DNA of 64,000 nucleotides from Straminergon stramineum. Its lineage: Eukaryota > Streptophyta > Bryopsida > Hypnales > Calliergonaceae. The stretch spans positions 25,859,001 through 25,923,000 of the forward strand of contig OY987265.1 of NCBI GenBank assembly GCA_963920665.1, given 5' to 3'. This document shows positions 13,597 to 25,400 of this stretch, one piece after another; position 1 is the first letter of the stretch, and every line of letters begins with the position of its first letter. The notes below the pieces were generated by a model. It was not told the DNA's origin. It saw only the letters and a program-made list of their open reading frames with translations, and did no database searches. A program made the translations under genes and the position numbers.

Positions 13597-13710
13597 TCAA
13601 GAATTCACAATTAAATCCATGAAGCTCCAAAAAATATGAAACAACTTGGGTTGGATGCCAATTCCATTTGTCCTTCAAGAAAAATTTACTGAAAAATATA
13701 TCAAGATGCC
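13597..13710 (-). repeat. Right member of an inverted repeat pair
   Basis: Reverse-complement partner of 9310-9447, sharing the same core words (AACCCAAGTTGTTTC on the minus strand). It lies right at the step from AT-rich DNA into the GC-richer glucanase locus. Confidence 0.55.
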
Positions 13711-13739
13711 TAACCTCCCCAAATTAATTTCCAGCTCTT

Positions 13740-15073
13740 AAAATGGGCGCTTTATGGACCTCCTACCTTCACACAACAAAACCGTTGAATCTGTGGCCCC
13801 TGAAGAGTTCAAAACACTCCTGCTTCCCTCCGGACTCCGGTGGGTCCAACAACCGCACATAGATCGTCGACACAATACCGTTTTTCTGACAGCGCCTCCC
13901 ACTTCCTGGCACCCAGAGCGCAACGGTCCTTCACTCCTTCAATCTCCTTCAATCTTCACTTTCATGACATCCCTCCTCCCCATTCATCAATTAGTTTCGA
14001 TTAGTTAGATTCCATCAATGGCGCTTCATTATCACATGCACAACATTGCCATTGTCTCCCAATGCAAATCCCTTTCTCTCTGTAACGCAACTCAGTCAGT
14101 CTCCCTGGTTGCCACCCGCAGTCATTCGGTGTCAGAGTAGAACGTATGTACGAGTCTGGAATCTAGAGATTCTGGAGCTACCTGACTTACTACGTGTCGA
14201 CTGACGACCGAGGGCTGGAGTTTGTCCTCCTTGTTGCAGCAAATCACACCAGTGAGGGATCCGATCCATTGATTATCTCAAATCTCGGTCCCCTCCTGTG
14301 GAATGTTAAAGATGTTCTGTAGGTTTAGATTCAAGGAAGTTAGAACTTAAGCTCGGTTGAATTGGAGATTGGTGGATTGAAGGCCGGCAACTTGAGCTTG
14401 GCTCGGACGACGATCGATCTGAAGGGAGCGAAGGTGCCGTTTTCAGATCCTAAATCCCGGGAAGCACAGAGGTTGGTTGATTGGTTAATTGGGTTGGTTG
14501 GTTGGTTACTGAATTGGTGCAAGTCGGTTCGATCTCACGCATGTGAGTTTCTGAAGCTGGTGAGAGTTTGTACGTACTCGTGGGTGTCCATGGCCAGCTG
14601 GGGTGCTTTTTTCCATGTCGCTGTAGTGCATCGTTTCTCTCCTCAAGATTCGTAGTCAGGTAATCCTGTCATGCGAAGTTTTTGTAAGTTTCAGCTGTGT
14701 GTGTGTGTATGTGCATGTGTATGTGTGTGTGCGTGCGCGCTCGATTAGCCGTTAGTAGCTAGTGCCGCTGTTTGCGTCATGCTGCTCGTAGTTGATGCTG
14801 GAACTTGCCATCGTTACTCTTCATTGTGTGATCAATACCGACACATGGAAAGTGAATCCCATTCAGAGAGAATTGAGTGTCATTTCTAGCTGCACGAGTT
14901 GCGTGCTCGTCGTCAGTGTGTAATAGTAGACGAGTGTGACCTAGCCATGGAGTGTTTTCTTTTTCTCACGGATCGCATCTGACTTTTGCAAGTACGTAGA
15001 GAGGTGCAAATTCAAGTGGTGATCAACCAATTCTGCTCGCCTGCAATCCTCGCAAGTTCGTAAGTCCTCCCCC
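13740..15073 (+). promoter_or_regulatory. Promoter and 5' leader region of the glucanase gene
   Basis: Base composition rises sharply at about 13740 and stays high up to the glucanase start codon. A 97-codon ORF at 14362-14655 has no recognisable domain and more likely lies in the leader. A GTCAG/GTAATC sequence just after it could be a splice donor for an untranslated exon, but I could not pair it with an acceptor. No core promoter element could be fixed. Confidence 0.4.
14695..14740. repeat. Imperfect GT microsatellite
   Basis: A run of GT dinucleotides with scattered A and C changes, ending GCGTGCGCGC. It lies in the leader region about 350 bp upstream of the glucanase ATG. Confidence 0.9.
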
Positions 15074-17367
15074 ATGGCGAGAGTCAGGCATGGCTGCGCT
15101 TGGCAGCTTGCCCTATACCTGGTCTTCTTCGTCTCCACCACAGGTACTCCTCGCTCTTGAGTACCTTCCAAAAACGGTTCACTCAATTCCTTGTTGCAAC
15201 GAACAATTCGAGTTCATGCAAAATTCATGTGCATGAACTAACGGACTCCATCTTTCTTTGCGTCTGCAGGAGCTTTCGTCGGGGTCAATTACGGTCGCAA
15301 CGGTGACAACCTCCCCGCCCCAACACAAACCGTGCAACTCCTTCAATCGATCGGCATTTCCCAAGTTCGTCTCTACGACACAGATCCCACAACTCTGAGC
15401 GCCTTCCAAACCTCCAACATCCAGCTCATTGTGGGCATCCTCAACAGCGAGCTTCTGGATCTCGCCACTTCCAATACCTCGGCTTCCACTTGGGTGACCA
15501 CCAAAATCCTGCCATTTCTAAACTCCACAGACATCATCGCCATCGGCGTCGGCAACGAGGTTCTCACAGGCTTCCCAACAGGTTCCTCCTCACTCGTCCC
15601 AGCCATGAATAATCTCTACGCCGCGCTCGTGGCCAACAACCTGCAGAGCATCAAAATTTCGTCGCCGTGCTCCATGGACTTACTCTCACAGTCCTACGTC
15701 CCATCTTCTGGAGAATTCAACTCTTCTTACAGCGAGGTCTCTGCGTTACTAGCGTTTTTGTCACAAACATCCTCCCCGTTTATGGTGAACGTGTACCCAT
15801 GGAAAGCCTACGCCGCGCAACCAAATGCAATTTCCGTGGACTACGCCCTTTTCAACGCAAGTAACGGCGTGCTCGACACGGGCACGAACCTCTCATACAC
15901 GAATTTGTTCGATGCGCAAGTGGACGCGGTGTACTCGGCGTTGGCGAGAGCGAATCACTCGGAGCTCGCGCTCTACGTGAGTGAGAGCGGGTGGCCGACT
16001 GCTGGGGACGCAGGCGAGGTGGGGGCTTCGGTGGCGAATGCGGAGACGTACAATTCGAACTTGGTGAAGCACATTGGGGCGAGAGTGGGGACACCAGGGA
16101 GGCCCGGTATTGATGTCAATACGTTTCTGTATGAGGTTTATAATGAGAATCTGAATGTGGGGCCGGCGTCGCAACGGAACTTCGGGATGTTTAACAATGA
16201 CTCGACGCCCTTGTATGCGGTGAATATCACGGCGGGAAGCAATTCCTCGACTGGGGGACAACGAACTTGGTGCATTGCCAAATTGGTAAGGAATGCAGAA
16301 ATCACATCAGTCGAGCTTGGGTTTACATCAATGTTGTAGCTTCAGAGTTTTGGGTTGCCGACTTTTGTGGTTCCATAGTCCGGTTGTGGTTGCCGAGTTT
16401 TGTAATTAATTCCAGAGGTTGTGGTTCCAGAGGTTGTGATTGTAGAGTTTGGGGTTCCTAGAGTTTGAGGTTGATGAGTTTGGGTTGAAGAGTTTGTGTT
16501 TCCAGAGTATGTTTGTTTGCTTATGAGCGACTGATTGTTTGTGTGCTGGTTTGTGAATTCTTTTGTTTCTAGGGAATTTCGGAGGCCGTGTTGCAAACAT
16601 CCATAGACTTCGCCTGTGGTGACATGGGGAAAGTCGACTGCGCAGCCATTCAAGCCAATGGAACGTGCTACCTTCCTGATACTCGATACTCTCATGCTTC
16701 TTACGCTATGAACGAGTTTTATGTAAATAGTACCGATCCGGCCTCAGCCTGCAACTTTCAGGGGGCGGCTCGAGTCGTTTCCTCGGACCCAAGTAAGTTT
16801 CTGTGCTGGTCCTGCAATTCCGTAGGAACCATTCAAACTAGTAGAATTCCAACCCTGAACCTTGCCAATTGCAATGCCACTCAATTATAGTAGTTTCGAA
16901 GATAAATCCTGAGATAAACCCTGCCAATTGCAACGCCATTTTCGTAAGCTAGTTTCTAACATAAACCTTGCCAATTGCAATTATGCCTTTTAAGTAGGGC
17001 AGTTTGGAACACTGACCCTGCCAATTGTAACTTGACTAGGGTTCTATGATACATGTGGGTAACGAGTTTTCTATTCTGTCATGTAACTTTGCTGGATTGT
17101 AGTTTGAAGATTGGAAGTATTACACTTTAAGAGAAACGCAACCAACTTTGTAACTTTCGGAATGTCTCTCACCTGGACTGGGGATTCACGTGAATTTTTG
17201 GCTTTATTCTGTTTTTGCTATTGGGTCAAATCTATGTCCTTGGTCATTCCCTTCGGTGGCTTGACTTCACTTCGGTTGTGGGCTTATTGTGTGCAGGCTA
17301 CAGTTCTTGTATATATCCAGCCAGGTACAATTCTGCCGTTATATACTTCACTACATGTGCATCCTGA
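15074..17367 (+). CDS. Secreted beta-1,3-glucanase, GH17 plus X8/CBM43 domain
   Basis: Glucan endo-1,3-beta-glucosidase of glycoside hydrolase family 17, acting on callose in the cell wall. My model is exons 15074-15143, 15270-16285, 16573-16792 and 17297-17367, giving 458 codons; every junction has GT-AG ends and a consistent phase. Residues 1-24 form a signal peptide (hydrophobic ALYLVFFVSTT). The mature protein starts with the family motif VGVNYGRNGDNLP. Catalytic residues are E120 in GVGNEV (acid/base) and E262 in YVSESGWPT (nucleophile). An X8 domain runs from TWC at about residue 356 to about 443 and has six cysteines (358, 377, 385, 394, 422, 440), the expected number. The last exon supplies the sixth cysteine in SDPSYSSCIYP, which fits the family consensus, so I prefer it to reading on to the TAG at 16888. 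The C-terminus lacks a good GPI tail, so the enzyme is probably secreted and soluble. A 56-bp intron inside the last exon would give a more hydrophobic tail, but it is unusually short. Confidence 0.9.
16300..16515 (+). repeat. Degenerate G/T-rich tandem repeat in glucanase intron 2
   Basis: Intron 2 is built largely from short variants of GGTTCCAGAGGTTGTG and AGAGTTTGGGTTG, repeated with many changes. It contains no coding signal. Such G/T-rich repeats are common in plant introns and mutate quickly. Confidence 0.6.
16855..17035 (+). repeat. Degenerate minisatellite in glucanase intron 3
   Basis: Four copies of CC(T)TGCCAATTGCAA occur at about 16860, 16919, 16967 and 17018, each followed by a related stretch with TAGTTT or CAGTTT, giving units of roughly 46-60 bp. 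The first unit overlaps the codons and stop that would be used if intron 3 were retained. Confidence 0.75.
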
Positions 17368-18984
17368 CCTGTGTGTGCAGGCGGTGGTTTGTTATCTTGC
17401 AAGTGTTCAACATTTGTTGGAATCTATGTCACTTTTTAGTTGCAAACAGTATGCTATATATTTTCACCGAATGTATGTAAGCTGGGGTGACAGAACGTAA
17501 GCTGGAGCATAAGCCACCACATGCAGTTGAAACCTGTGTAAGCAATCGGCAATTTCCTCAGTTCTTTACGTAGAAGAAGGACCGCTTTATACTTCGGACC
17601 AAGCCAAGAAAACCAAAACTTTCTGAGCAGTCCCGTTGGCAAGTAGCTTCAAAACAGTCTAATTTAACCGATGAGTGCTCGGATTTTTTTTATTTTCTTG
17701 GCTTAGACCTTAGTGTGAAACGACCTTGAATCACTCACTCCATTGAGTGTCTCCACCACTTGGGCTTTACCACGCCCTCGTGCAGCTCATTGGTGAAGCT
17801 CAATGGAGTGGCTTACCCTACAGATGGCGTACTGTACATTATTTTTGAGGTCACAGGGATTCACGTTAAGATGGCACAGTTTTTCTGAAACTTATTCTAT
17901 CAACACTGATTCCAAAATAGCTGTTTGTTGCCATCCATGTCACCTCTGAACTTTCGCTACTCTTACACAGTGATTTGTCCATCTTGTGCAGTACTTCAGC
18001 AACACCTGTAACAAATAGCGGTACCATGGGATTCTCTTCAACCCAGCTGCTGCTGAATTCACTGCTTTTCCTAGCCCTGGCAATATCCTTCTGGAGATGA
18101 CAGTGATGACACAGGGATTGTGCGTGTAAGTTAAAGCTGCAAGGTATGTGTACATGGTCCAATTGTGCATTGGACTGATTTCGTTTCAGGTAGGTTTTGA
18201 TACAAACTTGAGGGAGTGCAATTTACCGGTTAAATCTCTTGCAAGAGATGGATGGGGTATGTTGTTATAAACTCTCTTTTTTGAGGCTCAAAAAGGTTCT
18301 ACAGTAGGTAGAAAGAGTGTGATGAGAAAACCAGGCAGGTTTCCCATGTTTTGACGGATTTCTGTCAGTAACATACCTGCCAATTTTGAAGTGATGACCT
18401 ATGAGAAACTATTTTATAATTAATTCTCCAACTCCAGGTTCCTCTTACGACACAGTTTTTAATCCTCCCAATGCGTGATAGGTAATTGATTCCTGTGTGT
18501 ACAGTACTTGCTGGTCTCCTGTGGCAGCAAAGAAAGATTAACTTAAGATAAACTTAGATGACTCAGAATTGGCTCTTGTCACATGCTGACACGTTTTCAG
18601 TGCTGTCGACTAGACAGATTAAAGTTCATGAATTAAGTTAGGCCTACGGCAGTGTGTGGACCCCTAATTTAAAACGGAGAACTGGGAAGTTATCCAATGC
18701 CTTGACGTCGTCGGTCGTCCTTGTGATAACTTAAGTTGTCAAGGAATTGTGTTGCCAGTTGCAGAGCAGAGCTTGCATATGCACGGCTGCTGTTGTTGGC
18801 TGCGTTGTTCGAGGTTCTGCAATTAAAAAAATCTTTGCAGAAGATTCAACAGTGAGGACTGAGGACGGAGCTCTGCTTTTTAAGAGCTCTTGTTCATGGA
18901 CACAGGAGTACATGACATCTGTCTCTAAGATAGCTCTAATTTTCCATTGGAAACAGAATCTCGCTGCTTTGAATTGACCTAAGG
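17368..18984. other. Downstream flank of the glucanase gene
   Basis: Composition is intermediate, so the 3' untranslated region and possibly another transcript may lie here. ORFs (for example 17866-18162 and 18731-19057 minus) have no recognisable domain. One stem-loop is annotated separately at 17736-17810. Nothing else is recognisable. Confidence 0.4.
17736..17810. other. Stem-loop with 12-bp perfect outer stem
   Basis: CACTCCATTGAG at 17736-17747 pairs perfectly with CTCAATGGAGTG at 17799-17810. Inside, CACCA can pair with TGGTG, and CACG-ccct-CGTG forms a small terminal hairpin. It lies about 370 bp past the glucanase stop. It could be a structured 3' RNA element, a small-RNA precursor or a decayed foldback element; the sequence alone does not decide. 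Confidence 0.5.
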
Positions 18985-20206
18985 GAGGCAACCCATTTCC
19001 AACCACTGAAGTGGTTACACATAAGGTAGACCAACCTATTACCACCTTGATTCGCAATCTGAGTATATTAGGACCTACTCTAGGAGGGGCACATATTTTT
19101 CAGAGGTGTGCGCATGTTTCTCGAATCGAACTCAAGTGGAATTATAATTTTCTGATAAAAATTGTAATTTCCATGAATTTCTAAAGTGGTTTGCCCTGAA
19201 ATTACAAAACTGCCTCTAGACTAGAGTCATAAATGCCCTATCTTAAACCTATAACTATCATTCCATGTACCTATTAGCACTTGAGTATCTACCAACCAAA
19301 GACTAACACATTACCCGAGTTGGAACTAGTGCACTGAAATTGTTAGAATAGTGAATGGATTTGGATGAGTTTTATGGTGGAGATGGGGCCAAAAAGAGGA
19401 TGGCGGTTAGAGGAAGTTAACAAAAATGAGTTGGTCTATGTTCTAGACTGTTCTCTTTCTACACATGAGGAAATGGCAATGATTAATTACAGCACAATTC
19501 CTTATGCACTTATAGCACATTGTAATTGTTTTACAACACTTTCAATCCTTGGTGGATTTTGCAACTAGCCCTTGTGGGAAATATGAAGGTCTATATGATT
19601 AGAGTGGGAGGAATGGAATCTTCCACTCAGAAATTCATAGTACTTATGATTCGAGAAATGAAAATCTGGAAAATTATAGAAACCTTCTTAAATCTATTTT
19701 TGCATTTTGGAAAATATTCCCACCCAAGAAACTCGCCCTCCAGATAAGGTAGACCAACCCATTTTTGCTAGCTTCCTATAACCTTCATTCTATTTTTGGC
19801 CCCATCTCCACCATAAAACTCATCCAAATCCATTCACTATTCTAACAATTTCGGTGCACTAATTCCAACTTAGGTAACGTGTTAATCTTTGATTGGTGGA
19901 TACTCAAGTGCTAATAGGTACATGGAATGACGGTTATAGGTTTAAGATAGGACATTTATGACTCTAGTCTAGTGGCAATTTTGTAATTTCAAGGCAAGCC
20001 ACTTTAGAAATTCATGGAAATTACAATTTTGTCGGAAAATTATAATTCCACTTGAGTTTGATTCAAGAAACATGTGTACACCTCTGAAAAATATGTACCC
20101 CTCCTAGAGTTGGTCCTAATATACTCAGATTGCGAATCAGGGTGATAATAGGTTGGTCTACCTTATTACCAAACGGGGGCGGTGATCAGGAATGGGTTGC
20201 CTCCCA
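18985..20206. mobile_element. Foldback-type inverted repeat, about 1.2 kb
   Basis: Two arms of about 450 bp in opposite orientation (about 18985-19444 and 19744-20206) enclose a loop of about 300 bp. Both outer ends carry the GGGAGGCAACCCATT block and, 40 bp further in, ATAAGGTAGACCAACC on the left and GGTTGGTCTACCTTAT on the right. A third ATAAGGTAGACCAACC lies at 19744, so each arm may itself be a copy of a roughly 423-bp MITE with its own inverted ends. No transposase is present. It is best read as two head-to-head MITE copies or a foldback transposon. The target-site duplication is not clear. Confidence 0.7.
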
Positions 20207-21060
20207 TATAGTACCTTAACCCCTAAGTGCCTAAGCCTTTCCAAGTGTATTTTGACTTTGAAAAAAGAGCATTGGCTTGTAGTTATCTTCAATGAAGCAA
20301 ATCATGTTTTTTTCCAAATCTAACCGCATAGATGTTAATAGAACTTATTTATTAGTATGCACACTAATTTTGAGTGTGAAATTTCCTAGGAGTTGTGATA
20401 TTATACCAAGGAAAATGTACATTTTCTATTTTTAGTATGTTTTCTTTGTCCACAATGTTTCAAAAATTTGCATATAAATGTTTTTTGGAATTGGAGGTAA
20501 CATGAACAACTTCAAAGAGTGTTAGCACACTAAAATGCACTTCCAAAAAACTTAATTTCACATGAAAAAACATCAAACTCATTACACAATCCACCTTGCA
20601 ATTGTTGAAATGCAATTTTTGATTTTAAGTAGAAATTGCAAATAGCTTCAAATAAACACTTGCATGTTGAAATTTTCAATAGTGAAAATCATGAAAAGAT
20701 TTTAAACTTTTCATTGGGACCATTTTCAAGGAAAATGGATAAGTACAAGTTTTTAGATCTCAAATCAAATGAAATTGTCAAGCTTTGTATAAAGCCAAGG
20801 AATGAAGTAAAATTAGCAAGCTTTACACTCCACTTTTAGTACACATATACCTTTGAAGACTTCTCAATAATTGAATATGTACTTTTCTCAATGAAAATGA
20901 AAGTTTTCCATAGTTAACCCTCAAACTATCTAAAAAAATTTTAAACTAGTCATATAGGAATTTAATTGCTCACATAGAAATGGGCTTGAAATTTTAGATT
21001 GACCATATATGTTCATGTAGGCAATTAGAGGTTAAGTTCTAAAAATGGCATGTTGGGGAA
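20207..21060. other. AT-rich intergenic DNA, nothing recognised
   Basis: No ORF above 67 codons, no clear repeat and no RNA gene seen. Confidence 0.5.
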
Positions 21061-21068
21061 AGGGTGGT

Positions 21069-21335
21069 TGCTAGCCAAGGCTTTTTTTTTTTTACCTTTT
21101 TTAGAAAGTGCTGGAATGGCAACTACTTAAAATTTGGTGAAGTACTGCATTTTTACATTCATCCATCTTTTTGACAAAAAAATACTTTTCAATTGTATAG
21201 ATGCACTTTTCATCCAAAATTGGCAACTGAATCCACACGTTAATTTGAAAATAGAAAAGTTTTGACAAAAAATGAAGATTTACTTTGAAATGGTGCAATC
21301 TGGCCCCATAGTGTCCAAAAGAAAGAGGATTGGTA
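21069..21335. mobile_element. Short deleted relative of the 5773-6955 TIR element
   Basis: The left 150 bp align by eye with 5790-5940: AGAAAGTGC, AAAATTT-GTGAAGTA, TCATCCATCTTTT and CATCCAAA-TTGGCAA are shared in order. The right end, with CCCCATAGTGTCC then AAAAGAAAGAGGATTGG, corresponds to the right end of the longer copy. About 0.9 kb of interior is missing. Direct repeats at its borders are no longer visible. Confidence 0.6.
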
Positions 21336-21419
21336 GGTACATAGCAAAGAACATTCTCAATCCAACACTACAAACAATCTTCCAACAAAATGAATGTGAA
21401 CTATTTAAAACCCTAAGAT

Positions 21420-21565
21420 TTATTGGCTCAAAAACATGGTTGCTAGCATGTGAGCATGTGAGCCTATGAGCCTATAAGCAGGAAAAAATTTCAAGAACAA
21501 AAGTGTGATGGACCTATGACTGCGGGTGTACATAATTTTAAATTTCGGGAAATATTTGTTAATTT
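21420..21565 (+). repeat. Left inverted edge repeat of the 21.4-38.2 kb region
   Basis: On the plus strand this reads GCTAGCATGTGAGC, then repeated GTGAGCC and ATGAGCC words, then GGACCTATGACTGCGGGTGT and finally GGGAAATAT. The same words in the same order occur on the minus strand at about 38180-37978. The two copies therefore face inward and enclose 16.4 kb containing the methyltransferase-like and transposase pseudogenes. The match is patchy, so the repeats are old or only partly related. Confidence 0.45.
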
Positions 21566-21667
21566 TTTCCAAATTTTAAAGGACTTACATATTTAAGAAA
21601 AATATATACCAACATTTGAATTTGATTGAATCATTGTTTGTATGTTTTATAGCCCCCCTCCACATGC

Positions 21668-22282
21668 GGCATATTTCACACCCTTTTATTTATAGTAAAA
21701 CACCCAATTTTTTTGGTTAAGGCACTTTGGTAGGTGTGAAAATATTTCTCCTTTTTACACCCTATTTTTTGAGGTAAGACACTTTTGGCACTGTGAATAA
21801 ATTTTTTTGTTTCACACCCAATTTTTTTGAAGATTTAGACTTTTTGGTTGGTGTGAATATACTATTTTCCACACCCTATTATTTTTATGAAGACACTTTG
21901 GTTGGTGTGGATTTTTGTTCCTTTTTTACACCCTATTTTTTTGTTAAGGCACTTTGGTGTGTTAATTTATTTTTGTATGCAAGGATCCCAACACTTGGGC
22001 TTTTTCCTTTGCATGAATTTCTTTTTTACACCCTATTTTTTTGGTTAAGACAATTTGATTGGTGTGGACCTTTCTTTTTATCATCTTATAATATATAAAA
22101 GACACTTCGATGGATGTGAACTTATTTTTCATTTTCACACTCTATTTTTTTGGATAGACAATTTGGGAGGTGTGAACATACTATTTTCCACACCCTATTA
22201 TTTTTATGAAGACACTTTGGTTGGTGTGAATTTTTTTTCCATTTTACACCCTATATTTTTTGTTTGGACACTTTGATTTGCA
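21668..22282. repeat. Tandem array of hairpin-forming units
   Basis: About nine degenerate units of roughly 60-70 bp share the core CACACCCTATTTTTTTGG followed by AAGACACTTTGGTTGG and TGTGAA. Each unit starts CACACC and ends GGTGTG, so it can fold on itself. A longer block containing TACTATTTTCCACACCC recurs 319 bp apart (21860 and 22179), showing a higher-order repeat. ORFs crossing the array are repeats of phenylalanine-rich peptide and are not genes. Confidence 0.8.
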
Positions 22283-22438
22283 CACAATGAAAGAAATGTC
22301 AGGCAATGGAAGAATTGAAAGAAAAATAAATCTAATCCATCCAACTATCCAAGATGTAGCCATAAAACACACAAATCCAATCATAATGAAAATGAACACA
22401 TAATAGTTTGACTCATGAGATATGTCAATCTTATAAGT

Positions 22439-25400
22439 TTATGCCCCGGTGGACTCTGTCGCAGAATCCTCATTGGTAAAGGAATTTGATGTCTCTCTAC
22501 CCTCGGATGCCGATCTATCTATAAACTCTAAAACATTGAAAGCATATGTTTGTTTACGAGGTTTAGGTTTAGAGCAACCAAACTCCGCAAACGTCGATGC
22601 CATTTGTTTGGCATACACTACAAGATCAAATGACTTTTCTAGACTCAAGAGAAGTCTTCGCTTCTTCATCACTACATCTGTCAACATCAACCCCTTGGCA
22701 CTGCAAACAAGAATGATACAATGTTACATTCATGAAACACAGGAAGTACCATACACACAAAACTTTCACAAATCTTTAAACTTACTTACTAGGTCTATCC
22801 CTCCGAACAAACTTCCGAGGTACCACATTCATGGCGTCTGGATCTTGTGATTTTGGAACCGTAGTTGGCAGTTTAGGGTCTTCACTTGCCACCATAGTAG
22901 GAGTCATCTTTTGCATGGGCAAAAGAAGGGCTTCAAAAATTTCTTCATCTTCCTCCAAAGCAATGATGTGGCGTCCCGTCCCACGACATGCCGTAATAGA
23001 TGCACTTGCAATGAATAACAAACCATTTATTACTTGAATGATTTTATATACAAGTTTGAATTTAAACTCACAATTCTTGAATTCAAAACTTACTTGTAGA
23101 TGTTGTGTAATCTAGAACCAAATCCCCTTTGTCAATTGTCCCTTCAATGATGAATTGGTAAAATCTTGCATCTTTCTCTCAAGCCCCTCGCCATGGCAAT
23201 GATGTCACCTCATTCATCAACATGGTCTCCTCTGTGGTGTAGTTGATCAAAATGTCGTCTCATCTAATGTCCACTTTTGCCTTCAACATTGATGGCGAGC
23301 GCTTGAAAGAGAAATTTGATTTTCCTCTCTCACCAAGGTCTTTTACCAAGAGGGTGATGCCAAACTTTAAAGTCTATAAGAATAGGAACCAAATACACAT
23401 TAGAGATGAGTGAACAAAAACACACAATGTCAAATGCCCAATAAATTGTAAATAATTGTGAAAAATTTACCATGGTGGTCTTGTCCAAAGCCGAGGTCAA
23501 GTGCACACGATTCATATCCATCCACTCCTTCTTCAGAAATGTGGGGTACGACTCACATAGTCCTGCAATGATGCCCTTTGTATCGACGCTCCACGAATGA
23601 AAGACAACAATGCAACCCTGGTCTTGCAAATGCTTTTTTGCAAAAAAAAATGCCATCACCATGGCCTCATACTCTATGTCTGAGTTCCCTGTAGGCACGT
23701 GAGTTGTCGGAAAAGACACCCCCAGTATGGGTAGATTTTCTTGACAGTCAAAGAGAATGAGGTCCACTGATGGATGACGGGTGACTTTATTGTCATACAC
23801 ACAAGCCTTCCCAGCCGACATCTGCAAACAAATTTTCATTGAAATAATAAATACTCCTGAAAAGAAATATTCATGTAATTTCATAGTATAATGAATTTGA
23901 GTATTATGAAAATAATTAGGTTACCTTCTTAAGGAAGTCCACAACCTTTGTATAGCAATTTGGTCCATCAATTTTCTCATTGTCCATGACGTCCACAATG
24001 GAGATGTTGAGGATCAACTCCTCTGAATTCACCTCCTCCTCATCATTAAGGACTATTAATTATGTACCTTGAGTGACAATGTCTTCTGTAAACTCTACAA
24101 GAACAACCTTCCTCTTCAACCCACTTTGAGATCAAGATTGCATTTGAGAGCTTTGGTCCACTGTAGAAGTTGCTGGAACTTGGTCCTCGCCTTGTACCTT
24201 CTTCTTGCCCTTCCCCTCCTTTTCCGCCTCCTTCTCCTTCTCCACCAACTTTGCTAAGCGCTCTACTTCTTTCTTTTCCTTGTTTGCTCGAACTTCCTGT
24301 TCCTTGCCCTCTTTCTTCTTGTTAGCAACAATCCTCCTTGCAATGGCCCTCTTTTTCTCAGTGTCCATGAGGTCAACAAACTCTGGTACATCCAAATCAA
24401 TAACTCCAAGTCCATCAAAGGACTTCCTAAACTCCGCCTCCGATGGATGAGTGAATGTCTACGGACAATCCAAGTACCACCCTCCACCAGTCAAATGGGC
24501 TGTGGTAAATGTTCGAAGCTGAGTCGGGGTGTACATACACTCTGACGCACTCCAGTCCAACCAAGTGGACAAGAATGGAGGAAGATCCTCTCGAGCAATA
24601 GCGTTCTTCGCTAGAAGCTCATGCTTGAAGTAACTGCTAATTACAAAAGAACAAAAAAGTCTAAAGTTAGAAAGCACAATAAAAAGGCATCTACATTTCA
24701 TAATATATCAAATGAAAACACAGTGTTACACTATTGAACATTCACGAAGGACCTCCTAAGAAGGTCAAGCATCATTATACAATAACTGCAATAAAATCAT
24801 GAATACAACATGTTAAACAATTTTGAAATTTTCTTGCATAACCAATAGTTGGGGTAGAAAGAAGTACCTCCAAAAGAGCCGTCGGATCCAATGGTTCTTT
24901 TTGGAGTACCTTACATTACCCCAATTTTCGGTTATACAACAAAATTTCAAAAGTACTCTATGCTTTGATGAATTGTAAGAGTCATGATTTACAGTCTTCT
25001 AATGTTCATTTTACATTAAAATTATCTCTAATAATGAAGGAAATTAAAAGAAATCAAACACTCACCGAAAAATAACCCTTTTCATTGCTAGGTCTGATCC
25101 ATCATAGCTCATGAAGGAGTCATATTTTTTGAAAGCATTGGCTCCTTTGAGAACAAGGCCAAAACCTTGCTCCCAAATCTTCCTCCTCCACCCTTCAATG
25201 TATTCTGGTAGTCTCCGGCTCAAGTGGGGCGGCCAAGTTAATGTTAATGTTGTCTTTCTTTATTACATTGTCAAAGTATTCCACAACAGCTTCCTCAATC
25301 TACATAAAGACCTCATTAGTTCATTTCTATATTGTTAGAAATCCAACATATTTCACAACCATATAATGTGGCAATTGAAAACAAAAATCAATCATACTTT

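Noticed and set aside
14362..14655. 97-codon plus-strand ORF upstream of the glucanase
   Set aside because: No recognisable domain, and it lies in the leader region before a signal-peptide exon; the tryptophan/valine-rich middle comes from a GGTTGGTTG repeat.
16793..16890. Open reading continuing from glucanase exon 3 to a TAG stop
   Set aside because: A GTAAGT donor at 16793 and the downstream exon restore the X8 motif, so this is most likely intron sequence.
21793..22276. Two ORFs of 101 and 73 codons with FFTPYFF repeats
   Set aside because: They are translations of the hairpin satellite array.
21668..22282. CRISPR-like array
   Set aside because: Units are degenerate and contiguous, with no unique spacers, and the genome is that of a plant.
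24132..24395. 87-codon lysine/glutamate-rich ORF as a separate gene
   Set aside because: It is an internal part of exon 6 of the methyltransferase-like pseudogene, bounded by two in-frame stops.
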